NCBI GenBank assembly: GCA_946965045.2
Contig: OX337234.1
Coordinates: forward strand, 1,674,001-1,738,000
From: Epithemia pelagica
Lineage: Eukaryota > Bacillariophyta > Bacillariophyceae > Surirellales > Surirellaceae
Direction: 5' to 3'
Length of the DNA: 64,000 nt
Shown here one piece after another: positions 11,158-21,358 of the stretch; the stretch's first letter is position 1; each line of letters begins with the position of its first letter. A program made the translations under genes and the position numbers. The notes beneath the pieces are model-generated. The model made no database searches, was not told the DNA's origin, and worked only from the letters and a program-made list of their open reading frames with translations.

Positions 11158-11560
11158 TTGATGGTAAACCAGCTGGGGGTGCTAAAGGGCGTCGCGTGCA
11201 AGCGTCATCCTCTGATACTGACGACGGTTTCACTCCGGTGGGTGCGGTCGTTTTGGCTTCCGAGGCAAAACAGGTTCATCGTCATAAATGTATACTGTGC
11301 AAAATTTTTTGCAAAGGCAACAAACGTTTCGGCCCTGGCATTCACTCTACCGCCAAATGTCCCATTTTAAAAGAACGTGGGTTTACCATTTCCTACGACT
11401 ATGAAAAGGATCAAGTTCTGAACCCTGAGGGTCGACCGTCCTCCTTCTCCTCCGGGGGTAGTCGTCCTAGTGCTCATCGCGTGGACAGTGGTGGATCTGG
11501 ACTCTGGACCTCCCAGTTTCCTCGACTCGATCGTCTGATACCGTGTCCTCTACTCAAGTG
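11022..11560 (+). pseudogene. Gag C-terminus with Cys/His zinc-binding-like segment
   Basis: This continues the 9,307 Gag after the frame changes. It contains CILCKIFCKGNK, and GIHSTAKCPILKERG downstream, a spacing of Cys and His that resembles an extended zinc knuckle rather than the classic CX2CX4HX4C. Another frame change near 11,500-11,540 leads into the protease region. It would package RNA in an intact element. Confidence 0.6.
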
Positions 11561-12470
11561 GTGGTTGAGACAGCTGACTCCTCTTCAGCTGACTCTCCTT
11601 CCAGTCCGGCCCCGTCTCCAGGCAAGTCTCTGTCGTGTGATGGAGCGGTTCGTGTTGCTAACTTCACTAACTCATCCCATTGCGTACAGGTAAATGAACC
11701 GACTGATGATGATGTGGATGCTTGGTCCTGTGGGTCCTGTTTTACATCTTATCTTTGTATTGTACCTAATAATGAGGAAGTAGTGAAGTTAGTAACCGAT
11801 TTAACTGTCTCTTCTGAAGCACCCTTTGTCTGTCGTCGTAGTCGCAACCCCTCCCAGTCTGCGTCTCGACCTTTCCTTTGCCCTGACTCTGGCGCCACGG
11901 CCGATCTGTTCTGGGACCGTCGACTCTTTGATGACGACAGCTATGAATCTTTGGTGGAGCAATACGTGGAGATGGGCGATGGGAGTCGCGTTCCCATTGC
12001 CGGGCGGGGTACTGTGAGCTTTCTCATGGGCGGCCACAGTGTTTGTCTTTCCGATTGTCTTCACGTTACGGACTTGGACGTTCACCTCTTGTCCATCCGT
12101 GTACATCGTCGACGGGGCAGTGGCTGTACTTTCCTTGCTGATGATGCGGGTATGTTTCTAACCTTCCCCACCTTTGTGATCAAAGTTGATGATCACGTGG
12201 ATACTCTTATTCCGGCTGGTTCCCGGTCCGCCGGACACCTTGGTCCTCCTGAATTCTGTGACACCTCCGGCAGCATTGTGTATAGTCGTGGCACGCCGTA
12301 TGAGAACACGTTCCCAGACGAATCAAGCGGTCTCTCTACGCCAATCCGAGGCCTCTCCGAGTTGGGAGGTAAGGCGTTGGAAAGCCGCGGAGTAGTTTCC
12401 CAGATTTGCCAAGTGTATCGTTCAGTATCCCCAACAGCTGCAACGAAGCACGACTGTAAAGAGTACTACT
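11543..12470 (+). pseudogene. Copia aspartic protease region
   Basis: The 383-codon frame holds CPDSGATADLFWD with the catalytic DSGA at about residue 115 and a downstream beta-rich part with CLSDCLHVTDLDVHLLSI, typical of copia Pol protease. Up to about 12,470 the translation fits this element. The remaining codons to 12,694 are unlike the expected GAG-pre-integrase segment (no WH...H...C pattern), so the element appears to be interrupted by unrelated sequence here. Confidence 0.75.
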
Positions 12471-13077
12471 CCCAACGATGTGAATCCAAAGTGGAAGCAA
12501 ACCATGACCACTTGGCCCATTTTGCCAACTGTGGGATGCGTGTAGACTTGTGTGACATCTTGAATCTTATTGGAACGGCACAGTATAACACCAAGATTCG
12601 CCACAGGTTGAGGATGGCCGATTGGGCCAAGGGTATGACGCTGTTCCATTGGGTTGGAAAACACATCACGACTATTACAATCACTCGGAATTGATTACAG
12701 CCAATGGATTGGCGTAAGAAGTTGGATATCCTGTTCTCCCCTTTGAGCTTGCGAGGCCTTTGCCCGAAGACAATGGAGAGCGCTTCTTTGCTCAGTACAT
12801 GGCGGATCAAATCAATCGAGAGGACAACTTCCCCAAAAGCAATCCCTCTGATCGATGCCAATATCCCTCATGTGCATTGAATGAAACGCCCCTACCACAC
12901 GAAACAGGACTCCTAATGACTCCCCTTCTGGGACGTTTGCAAAGACGTTAGAAACATCCATGGAGACAATAACGCTCCAGCAGGCATCGCAAAAGAGTCA
13001 AATGTCGGTTCGATGCAGGACACATTTGGTCGACTTTTGAATGATTGGACCAGACCAAGAGGAGATCAACCAAGTGA
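12471..13077. other. Junction zone between two copia copies; no intact gene
   Basis: Protein-like pieces on the plus strand (for example an open stretch at 12,760-12,951) have no recognisable domain. Short pieces just before 13,078 (DQEEINQV) look like broken codons of the copia RT that follows. Confidence 0.4.
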
Positions 13078-14394
13078 ATCAAGGAAATCCAAGACGCCGG
13101 GCTAAACATAACGGTCGAAGGAACAATCAAAGATTTCTTGGGGGCCAACATCGAAAAGCAAAAGGATGGGACCATCGAATTCACACAGCCACACCTAATC
13201 GACAAGGTGCTATCCGCACTGCGACTGGATGGGAACACGGCGAAGCCAAAGGATGTCCCAGCGGCACCGTCAAAGATCCTCAAACGCCATGCCGACTCGA
13301 TACCATTTGACAATTACGAGTATGTTTTGGTCTACATTGATGATCTGCTGATTGTTAGTCATGATCCCAAAACCGTGATGCAGGACCTGCAGAGGCGCTA
13401 TACGATCAAGCCCGACAGTATCAAACCGCCAGACGAATACTTGGGATCCGAAATACGGCGTTATACCATACCCGACACGCAAGATCCGTCAAACCGTGAT
13501 CGTTGGGCCATGTCCGCTGACAAGTATTGTAAGCGTGCTCTTGCCGAAGTCGAAATGGAACTGGAGAAATCCGGAGAAAAGCTGAAGTCAAAAGTGACGA
13601 CGCCAATCGCCGATGGATATCGCCCGGAATTGGATGCGACTCCTGAACTCGACGCAAGACGTGCGAACTATTACCAAGGACTGATCGGTATTCTCCGTTG
13701 GATTGTTGAACTCGGTCCTATCGACATTACAACCGCAGTCTCCCATATGTCCCGTTTTATGGCGAATCCACGAGAAGGACATCTCGAGCAAACGTTGCAC
13801 ATCTTTGCGTATCTGAAGAAGTACGATAAATCCGCCATTGTGTTCGACGACACAACCCCTGACTTCGACGAGTCACGTTTTACCCGACCGGATTGGTCTG
13901 AGTATTATCCTGATGCTGCCGAGCCGATTCCGCCAAACGCACCAGCACCGCGTGGAAACGCTGTCACCACAACTTGCTTTGTCGATGCTGATCATGCTGG
14001 ATGTCGTGTCACACGGCGCTCTCAAACAGGAGTCCTACTGTTCTTGCAACGAGCACCGATCATGTGGTATTCAAAACGACAAAACACTGTTGAGACGTCT
14101 ACATTTGGCAGTGAGTTCGTGGCGATGAAGACTGCCATTGAAATGATTGAAGCATTTCGTTATAAGTTGCGAATGATGGGTATCCCGTTGGATGGAGAGA
14201 CGAATGTGTTTTGCGACAATGAATCTGTGTTTAAGAACTCGACGCAGCCGGAATCAGTCCTAAAGAAGAAGCACAACGCAATTGCTTATCATCGGACTCG
14301 TGAAGCGCAAGCTGCTGGACTTGTGCGCATTGCATGGGAAGAAGGTGAAACGAATCTTGCCGATATCCTAACCAAACTGCTACCCGGACCTTGA
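13078..14394 (+). pseudogene. Chimeric copia RT-RNase H (family A joined to family B)
   Basis: One open frame runs from 13,078 to TGA 14,392-14,394 without an internal stop. Up to DSIPFDN (13,313) it matches family A, including the segment also present at 1-85. From 13,318 it continues as YEYVLVYIDDLLIV, an earlier part of a different copia RT that contains the YIDD catalytic box. It then runs to the end of RNase H (FVDADHAGC, STFGSEFVA, FCDNESVF, NLADILTK). Part of RT is therefore followed by RT again, and the N-terminal catalytic RT motifs are absent. A template switch or a deletion between nested copies would create this. The family B half has all visible RNase H acidic residues. Confidence 0.8.
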
Positions 14395-15134
14395 TTGCGA
14401 TTCCTGGCCCAACGTATCATGTGGTAGCACCCCTTTTAGATCCAAAATGGGATCGCCCCCTTTTGAAGAATAGTCCGACGTACTGGACCGGCCTCTGCTG
14501 ACATGACGAACTAAACGAAGTTGCCCACCCCGATTTTGTTCGCGGGGACTGAATAAATAATCACGGGCGCCCCCTTTGTAACCTACGAAGGGCCTCGCCA
14601 TGCCTCGCTACGCACCGCCTGGCATCGCCCGGCCCCTAGTTATGTGTTCGCTAGTGGGTACCGTGGTCGCTATTTGGCCCCTACGTGAGCGATTTGCCCC
14701 CAAAGGGCACCCCTAGTTTAGTCATCATAATTTCTGATAGTTTGATTGTTGCAAGCCGTATATTGCGTCTGGCCGTCAGTTTTTATTCAATACAATGCCA
14801 TTTAGACCATCACCAAAGCAAAAGATCCAGCGCCTAACATTGGGAATCGGACTAATATTGATCGAGTTATGTCGAGTAAAAAAGTTGCGCCCATGGGCGC
14901 GATATCGCGCGTTTGGGGCGCGTCCCCCTCGAAGGCACTAGGAGCTGAGCGCGGAGCGGACAGGGACACCCGCTATATTTGTAACCACGACCCCATTGGG
15001 TTTATTTCTGGTTGGCTGAGATAACTGTACCTCATTTTTCTACACTACCAAAAAAGACATAGGCACGTGTCAAAAAATTACTTAAATCTAGCAATTTTTG
15101 AAGTCAGAGAAGCCATGCGCGGAGATTCGCCAAA
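14395..15134. other. Probable copia 3' non-coding/LTR remnant, no gene
   Basis: The segment follows the copia stop codon and is GC-rich with several CCCCTTTT tracts. It probably includes the 3' LTR of family B, but neither boundary (TG...CA) nor a repeated partner is visible in the window. No ORF is supported. Confidence 0.4.
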
Positions 15135-15325
15135 TGTATCGGATGCTGTATCGATGCACATACAACTGTATCCAGTCGTGTATCGGGGTTGTATCTAGTT
15201 GTATCGGGGGGCTTAGGTACTGTATCGATACAACGCATTTGTATCGGTTTTTGTATCGGGGGACTCGAGTCCTCTGTATCGGGTCTTCCGAACTTGTTGC
15301 GATTTGTATCGGGCTAATGTATCGG
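15135..15325 (+). repeat. TGTATCG array, left copy
   Basis: Ten exact TGTATCG heptamers, most extended to TGTATCGGG, plus two TGTATC variants occur in 191 bp, all on the same strand at irregular spacing. One lies in a palindrome, TGTATCGATACA, at about 15,221. A related array in the same orientation is at 21,011-21,187. Confidence 0.9.
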
Positions 15326-16426
15326 GTTGACGGCCACCACCGAGCTCCCCGGTGCGAAATTTCACTGCGCTCCTACATACGAGCTCCACCGCACTGAAAT
15401 TTCACAAGCAGTAGCCCGTGCTTTTTTGGTCCCCACTGTTTTTTCTATAGTGATTCTAGCTTCGTAGGAAGACCACTACGGTCATTTTGCACAGCATAAC
15501 ACCACCATGGACGATAAAGACCGCTGTGCACCTCCAACGAAAGGTCCTAGTACTCCTCTGAACACCCAGGAGGCTTGATCTTCATGTGTACCGTGAAGGG
15601 TGAAAAGGGCGGCGTTAAGATATCTGTTTTTCATGGACCTACGGCAAGATCTAGAAGACCTTCCATTTTTGGGTTGGAAGGAAACATCGAGAGGATCAAG
15701 ATTGGAGTCCGTTAATGGTGGAATGAACGAAGATTGCAGGGATGGACGACAATGGAAGCTCCGAAATGGGTGGATGAGGCACAGGAGAGCAGCGGCAAGG
15801 ACACACGGCAATCTACTGGATGATTCCGAAGCACAAACATGACGAGAATCTCGGCAACCGCATCGAAGGAAGTGACAATCAGAAGACGACGCCACGGGAG
15901 ACAATGAATCCAGCAATTCACTTAACGTCCGTCCGCATGCAACAATCAACTTCTTAGTTTTGCGTGGTCCGAACACAGCAAATGAAAGCCTCGTCGGGTT
16001 GGTTAAAACGCAACAAGCAACAAAAGTTTGGTTCGACCAAACAAGGAAACAAACGCAACCATGGGTGGACAGACTGCTTCTGTCGCAGCCAACAATGGTG
16101 CTGCTGCTGCTGATTGTTCGAGTGGAAGAAGGAGGGGATGCCGTGGAGCTGCGGCAGCGGTAGACGAAGATGGTGTGGTCGTCCTCCTTCTTCTACATTG
16201 CGACGAAACAATCAACTCCTTGTCTTTTCGTTACCCTCACCCAACAAATCGGAGCCTCGTCCATTGGTGGTAACAAGCGGCGACAACCACAACAAGCGGC
16301 GACAACCACAAAGACAGCAAGCAGTGACAATGACGACAACAACCCAAAGCTCGTTGAGGCCGAACGAAACACGCGGCGACAGCCACCACAACAACAAGTG
16401 GTGACAACGACAACAACAATCAACTA
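15326..16426. other. CAA/CGA-rich non-coding flank
   Basis: Low-complexity sequence contains repeated CAACAATCAAC motifs (15,945, 16,208, 16,414) and a 19-bp duplication built on AAGCGGCGACAACCACAAC at about 16,273-16,310. Open frames on both strands look like by-products of the base composition. Confidence 0.45.
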
Positions 16427-16455
16427 ACTCCGTATCTAGCTATGCAGGTAGTTCT
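16427..16455 (+). repeat. 29-bp inverted repeat, left arm
   Basis: It begins ACTCCGTATCTAGCTATG and is the exact reverse complement of 20,651-20,679. The two arms enclose the whole recombinase-like gene. No convincing target-site duplication flanks them. Confidence 0.85.
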
Positions 16456-17004
16456 GCTCACATTTTTATAGTAGAGTAGGAAATTATTGTACGAGCGGGA
16501 GGTAGTAATTACCGAAAGTTCGCGCGATTCGCGCAGAAAAACGCCGGGCGAGCAAACCAAGGGGGAAAACCGGACCACAGGAGAAAGAGACGGACGAAAC
16601 GATGGTAACGACGATACCAAAGAGAGACGAAGCAATAGACGAGCATTAGAAAGAGCAAGTTGAATGTGAGAATAGGAACAATAAAGCAACAATCAGACAA
16701 TATTCGAGGACTTACAATGCTGGGGATCAATCAGTGACAACTGAGATGCCTGTGAAACACTGATAGTATTGTCAGTCGACAAACTCAAGGGCGACAAAAG
16801 ATCCAAAGACAGGACAAAAGACTCACCAACCCAGCAATTATGAAGACTTCTTTGCAGTACATAAAGGAGAATGGAGAGAAGGATAGAAAAAAACCATGAA
16901 GAATATGAAAAGAAGTCACGTACTTTGAACAGAATGAAGTAAAGAGTGAGATTGATGCATATGGAAATAAGCATAAAATAGAAAGAAACTTACCAAACCA
17001 CCAG
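16456..17004 (-). other. 3' flank of the recombinase-like gene with possible UTR introns
   Basis: On the minus strand, good donors follow the stop codon (TTTG|GTAAGT at 16,993 and AGCATT|GTAAGT near 16,715), with acceptor-like TTTCACAG near 16,735. They could belong to 3' UTR introns or to an alternative ending. No further protein domain is seen. Confidence 0.35.
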
Positions 17005-20000
17005 TCAACCAGACCGCTTCTTGCCATGCTTCTTGTACTTGCGTTGATTTGAGTGGTTGGGTGCAAGTTGTTGATATGAAATGGCTCCTTGTTGCTGGAT
17101 ACCAAGGATGGGTGGTTGAATCGTAGGGGGTACCATGCCAGGTTGAGGAAGGCCAAATTGCAAAGGGGCAGACTGAAGAACAGGTTGTTGAAGAATGGCT
17201 CCATAAAAGGGTTGCTGGGGTGGCGGTGGTTGGTAAGACTGAACAAATGGGGCCATGGGAGCAAACTGTTGAGGTTGCTGCTGGGCGAAAAACATTGGTT
17301 GTGGTTGTTGCATTGAAACATGATGCATGCCATGGGTAATGCATGGTATGGTGCCATGATGGGATGATGCTGATGACATCGACGACGACGAAACAGGAGT
17401 ACTCGAAGAAGAAGCATTCACCTTTGAATCAGACTTCTTCGTGGTTTTTTCACGAGGAGAAGAAGCAAAAACATCCCAGTCAAAACCATCAAACAACGAA
17501 CAAGTGGACTCATCTTCAGCGTCTATATCCAAAGGCGCGGCAGTTGGTGACTTCTTGTCCTTCGATGCACAAGGTTTCGAATCATCGGGTTCTGTGACGA
17601 ACAAACAAGGAAAGGTAAGACAAGTGTCAATGGAAATGAAACAATCAGCAATCAACGACAGATGAACGTACCAGTTTTGACCGTCACAGCTTTGGCGTCA
17701 GAATACCAATTCGCAGTCAAAAGCTTTGCGTACGATTCAGAGCGAAGCTCCTGGTACGCAAAACTTGCCTGGTCCGTCTTGTGGCGCCCAAACTTATTTA
17801 CAAGCTTCTGTGGTGCGCCGGATGCCACAACGTTAGAAATACCGGTACGACGGCCTGTACGTGCAGTCGTACGTTGCCAGTCTTCTAAGCCGCACCTCTT
17901 GAAGAGGATTTTGGCATTCTCGTTCGGCCAGTTCTTTCCCAGCTGCCCGATCGGTCGCATCGGTGGAGGTCCAGTGAATCCCTGAGCGACTGCCTTCTTG
18001 TATTTCGCTATGACGTCTTTGGACATGTCGCGAACCAACATGGTGCCAGCCCACCACTTGTCATTCGCAGATGGACGAGCCTTGCGCTCCTTGTCGGTGG
18101 CAATGTTTAGAAAAAGCAGTCCTGTCCAGCTAGGAGGAAGGGCGTGCTCGATCCAGTACTTTAGTAATTTGTACGTGGACCACGGGTCATCGGGGTTGTC
18201 GACTACCACATTCAATTCACACTCATCCTCTCCATCCAGAGTCGGATTCGTCAGCGAGAGCTTCGAGCATTTCTCGCGAGAGCACTCTTTCAATTTGTAT
18301 GCGGGAAGACCTTTCAAAGAACCATACGACTCAGGCAGCGCGGCAATATGCACTAAATCAGACACTCTTAATTTAGTAGTCTGTGACAGAAAATCAACGT
18401 GTGAGAGCGGAAGAAGACACATGAAAAACCAACAATCCAACAGTACTTACTTCAATGGTACCACGTGGACCAAAGTCACGTTGCGACTTGTACACTGTCA
18501 TGCGTAGCAAATCGATTGGGACTCCGAAAGGATTGAAGGGGGGGGGGGGTCCGCTTTGTTGCGGAATAAAAACTCGTCGTTCTCGACAACCTTGGCTTTC
18601 TTTGGACGGCGACCAAAGTCGGGCCGGATTTCAGCTTCGTCTTCAAAAAGTTTCTTACAAAACGCGTGAAAGGATCGCGGAAGATTGGCAAGATCCAAGC
18701 TGCTATATTGGATGCCGTTTGCATGAAGAACAGCAAACAGGTGGTCCAACATCTTCTTGATCACGGCGGGTTGATAAATCTTACCAGCCTTCGTGTAGAG
18801 GTTGGAGACGAAGACGTACAAAGCGAGGTTGAGCAGCTTGGCCTTCTCTGGTGTCTTGTAACCACGTAACAAGACGAAGAGTCGCAGAGTTTATTTCGTA
18901 GAGTTGTCTGGATCAGGCATGACCTCGGTAAGTTTGAAGAGATCCTGGTGACGGGCCAAGATGCTCAGGAACCGTTCGACTGTTCTAGCTTTTTCGCGCT
19001 CATAGCCTGCCGTGTTCATTGACAGGTCGGTGAAAGATACTTTCTTGGCGTCGGCGCCATAGACGCGATCGTTCGAAATCGTTGCATACGATGCCCAGGC
19101 ATCGATGTCATCGGGAGTCTCGACAATCTCGGGAAGAGGGTTGGTCGCAAGGAAGTCCATCGTGATCTTGCCTGTTGCTTGGTCTACCACCAAATTGGAC
19201 CGGGACGAAGCAGCTTGTGCAGTCAATTTTAAGGATGGTGCAACAGGAACGGGGACGGTTGAGGTGTCTGCTGCTGCTGCCATTGACCTGGGAAAACAAC
19301 AATCATCCACGAGGTTAGAAGAGAAGCGACCACCATGGAGAAACACTCATACAACAATTAACTTACGCAGCTGGATCGTTTGATTGCTGTTGTCGCAACG
19401 AGTCTTCCATGGTAGATCCTCGGGTGGAAGGAACGTTTACCTCTCTGTTTGGCAAAAAGACGCGGTGAACAGAATGAGAAAAAGAACGAGGAGACAACAA
19501 AAACACAACAATCAAAGACTCTTACTCGTTGTGAGGAATGGGTTGAAGAGAGACAGGGTTCTCGGAAGTCTTGGATTGCTGTTGCATGCGGGTAGGACGA
19601 CGGGTGGAAGGAATGTTCGTCTCTCTGTTTCGGAAAAAGAGGAAGCAACCATGAGAGTCTGAAGGAGGAGCGACACAAAGAAACACAGCAATCAAAAGAA
19701 CTTACTGGTTGACAGGGATGGGCTGAAGAGGAACAGGGTGCGTCGGTTTGTTCGACTGCTTTGGAACAGGAACATGCAACGATTGTTTCTTGAGAAGAGA
19801 CGACGAGTTACCATTGGATTCAGCAACGGCGGTAGAGCTGCTGCGAGTTTTGCGAGACCCCGATACATAAACTGGAGACGCCTCATTCTCCTTGTTTGAA
19901 CTTGAGGCGGAAGCAGCGGCGGCTTTCTTCTTGTTGGCATTGCGGGTCTTCATGGTTCGACTGCTGTTCTCAAAAACAAGTTGACACAAGAAATGAGAAA

Positions 20001-20383
20001 TGAGAAATGACAGTATGAGGGAAGAGAATGAGGATGCGTGACAGTCGAAGGAAGATTTGAATCGCTAAGTGCGACCAGGAAGATTTGGACGCAAAAGGAA
20101 GACCACCATGGCCAAAATGGAGGAAAACAGGCCAAATCGATATGAAAACACAACAATCAAACAAGAAAACTTACAGTTCACAGGATCTTGGCGCCCTTGA
20201 GGCATCTGTGGAGTCGTTGTTGTCTTTGGAGCTCTCCTTGGTGAGATCTATTACGGTAACCCCCCTTCCTTCCCAGTTGAACATGTTGTCGGGCTCGTCG
20301 AAGATAAAGAGATATGAGGAGGACGAATCCGATGACTCCGAGGACTGGGACTGGGAGTCCGATACCAAATCAATCACAGACAT
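17005..20383 (-). pseudogene. Crypton-type tyrosine recombinase-like protein, seven exons, two lesions
   Basis: Proposed exons (minus strand): 20,383-20,175; 19,963-19,706; 19,624-19,526; 19,444-19,367; 19,287-18,451; 18,380-17,672; 17,591-17,005. All six GT-AG junctions keep one reading frame, giving about 925 codons. The N-terminus has two VIDL motifs with acidic/Ser tails. The core-binding-like part begins at YKTPEKAKLLNLAL. The catalytic-like part contains LGKNWPNENAKILF, ARTGRRTG (a Thr where the HxxR His is expected), FGRHKTD and SFAYQ, resembling Crypton/DUF3504 recombinases. The tail is Gln/Pro-rich and ends basic (KYKKHGKKRSG). Lesions: an in-frame TAA at 18,893-18,891, and a C12 run at 18,538-18,549 that leaves the frame one base short. 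Both are single-base events and could be sequencing errors. Confidence 0.65.
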
Positions 20384-20405
20384 GCTAAAAACCAACAATC
20401 AAACA

Positions 20406-20513
20406 CTTTTTGAAGTAGAGAAGCCGTCCAGAATGATGATCTCATTGTCGTCGACCTTCCTTTCTCCAGTTCTCGGATCGAGAGCAAGGAGATGTCGACG
20501 AGATCTCTGGGGC
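20406..20513 (-). other. Possible additional 5' exon of the recombinase-like gene
   Basis: On the minus strand, CACTTAG| precedes an open segment with LALDPRTGERKVDDNEIIIL that ends at |GTGTTTGATTGTTGG, a donor followed by the motif typical of this gene's introns. No clean phase-compatible acceptor to the next exon was found, so the link is unproven. Confidence 0.3.
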
Positions 20514-20650
20514 CTAAGTGATCCGATGAACGGAATGTTTCAAATTTACATATTATAAGTAACAAGTTTATTTAAAGACTAAATTTTCTGATGGGACTCA
20601 AAAATTTCCTCAACAGACATGTCCTGCTTATTAATTATAGAAGGGAGGTG

Positions 20651-20679
20651 AGAACTACCTGCATAGCTAGATACGGAGT
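20651..20679 (-). repeat. 29-bp inverted repeat, right arm
   Basis: Exact reverse complement of 16,427-16,455, ending ...GATACGGAGT. It lies about 270 bp upstream of the first confident start codon of the enclosed gene. Confidence 0.85.
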
Positions 20680-21010
20680 AAGCAGATTACTCCCCTGTGT
20701 TTCTTAGTCCTTTCTCGTCGGGCGCCCGGCTGGTCGGGAGAATGACTCGTTGGGCACATGTCTTGTCGGGCATGCGCCCTCCTCGCCACGTGCCCTCCTC
20801 GTCATTCTACCCTCCACGCCGGGCGACCCTCCTCTAAAGGACTAATACACCGTGAAGTAATCCTACTACTCGCTGCCACCGAACGAAACAGTCGGCAACA
20901 AGGACAACACTCGGACAACAACAACCCCAATGCAACAATCAACGATCGAACATGCGTTTTGCGATGACGGTTTGTGCAGACTCATTTTTGTTGTAGTATC
21001 GGGGGTATTT

Positions 21011-21187
21011 TGTATCGGGGGTGTGTATCGGGGTTTCGTCGATTTGTATCGGCTGTATCGACCCCCTTGTATCGTTTGTATCGGGGTTGTATCGTTTGTA
21101 TCGGGTTGTATCGTTTGTATCGGAATTTGTATCGTTTGTATCGGATGTTGTTTCGAACAGTTGTATCGTTTGTATCGGGTTGTATCG
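21011..21187 (+). repeat. TGTATCG array, right copy
   Basis: Fifteen exact TGTATCG heptamers occur in 177 bp, many paired as TTGTATCGTTTGTATCGG. All are on the same strand as the left array. The flank TCGCCAAATGT follows the array at about 21,192 and also precedes the left array at about 15,128. Confidence 0.9.
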
Positions 21188-21358
21188 ACCCTCGCCAAAT
21201 GTGCCGATTCATGTATTTTCCTCTCTATGTATTCTAATTTACAGAAATATCAATATCGATAAGTATTTTGTTCTATTATAGTGTACCAAAAAGAAGATGA
21301 ACTTGTCCGTCCTTCGTTCCTTTCGGTATATTCTGTTCAAGGTCCATTAGAGCTATGG

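Noticed and set aside
15135-15325. TGTATCGGG array as a telomeric repeat
   Set aside because: It is irregular, internal and present twice; the window also has TTAGGG-type sequence, a more likely telomere repeat for this lineage.
16427-16455. Target-site duplication outside the 29-bp inverted repeats
   Set aside because: The outer flanks (CTA on the left, AAG on the right) do not match.
20866-21198. Protein with repeated Ile-Gln-Thr units
   Set aside because: It is a translation of the TGTATCG array on the minus strand, not a coding repeat.
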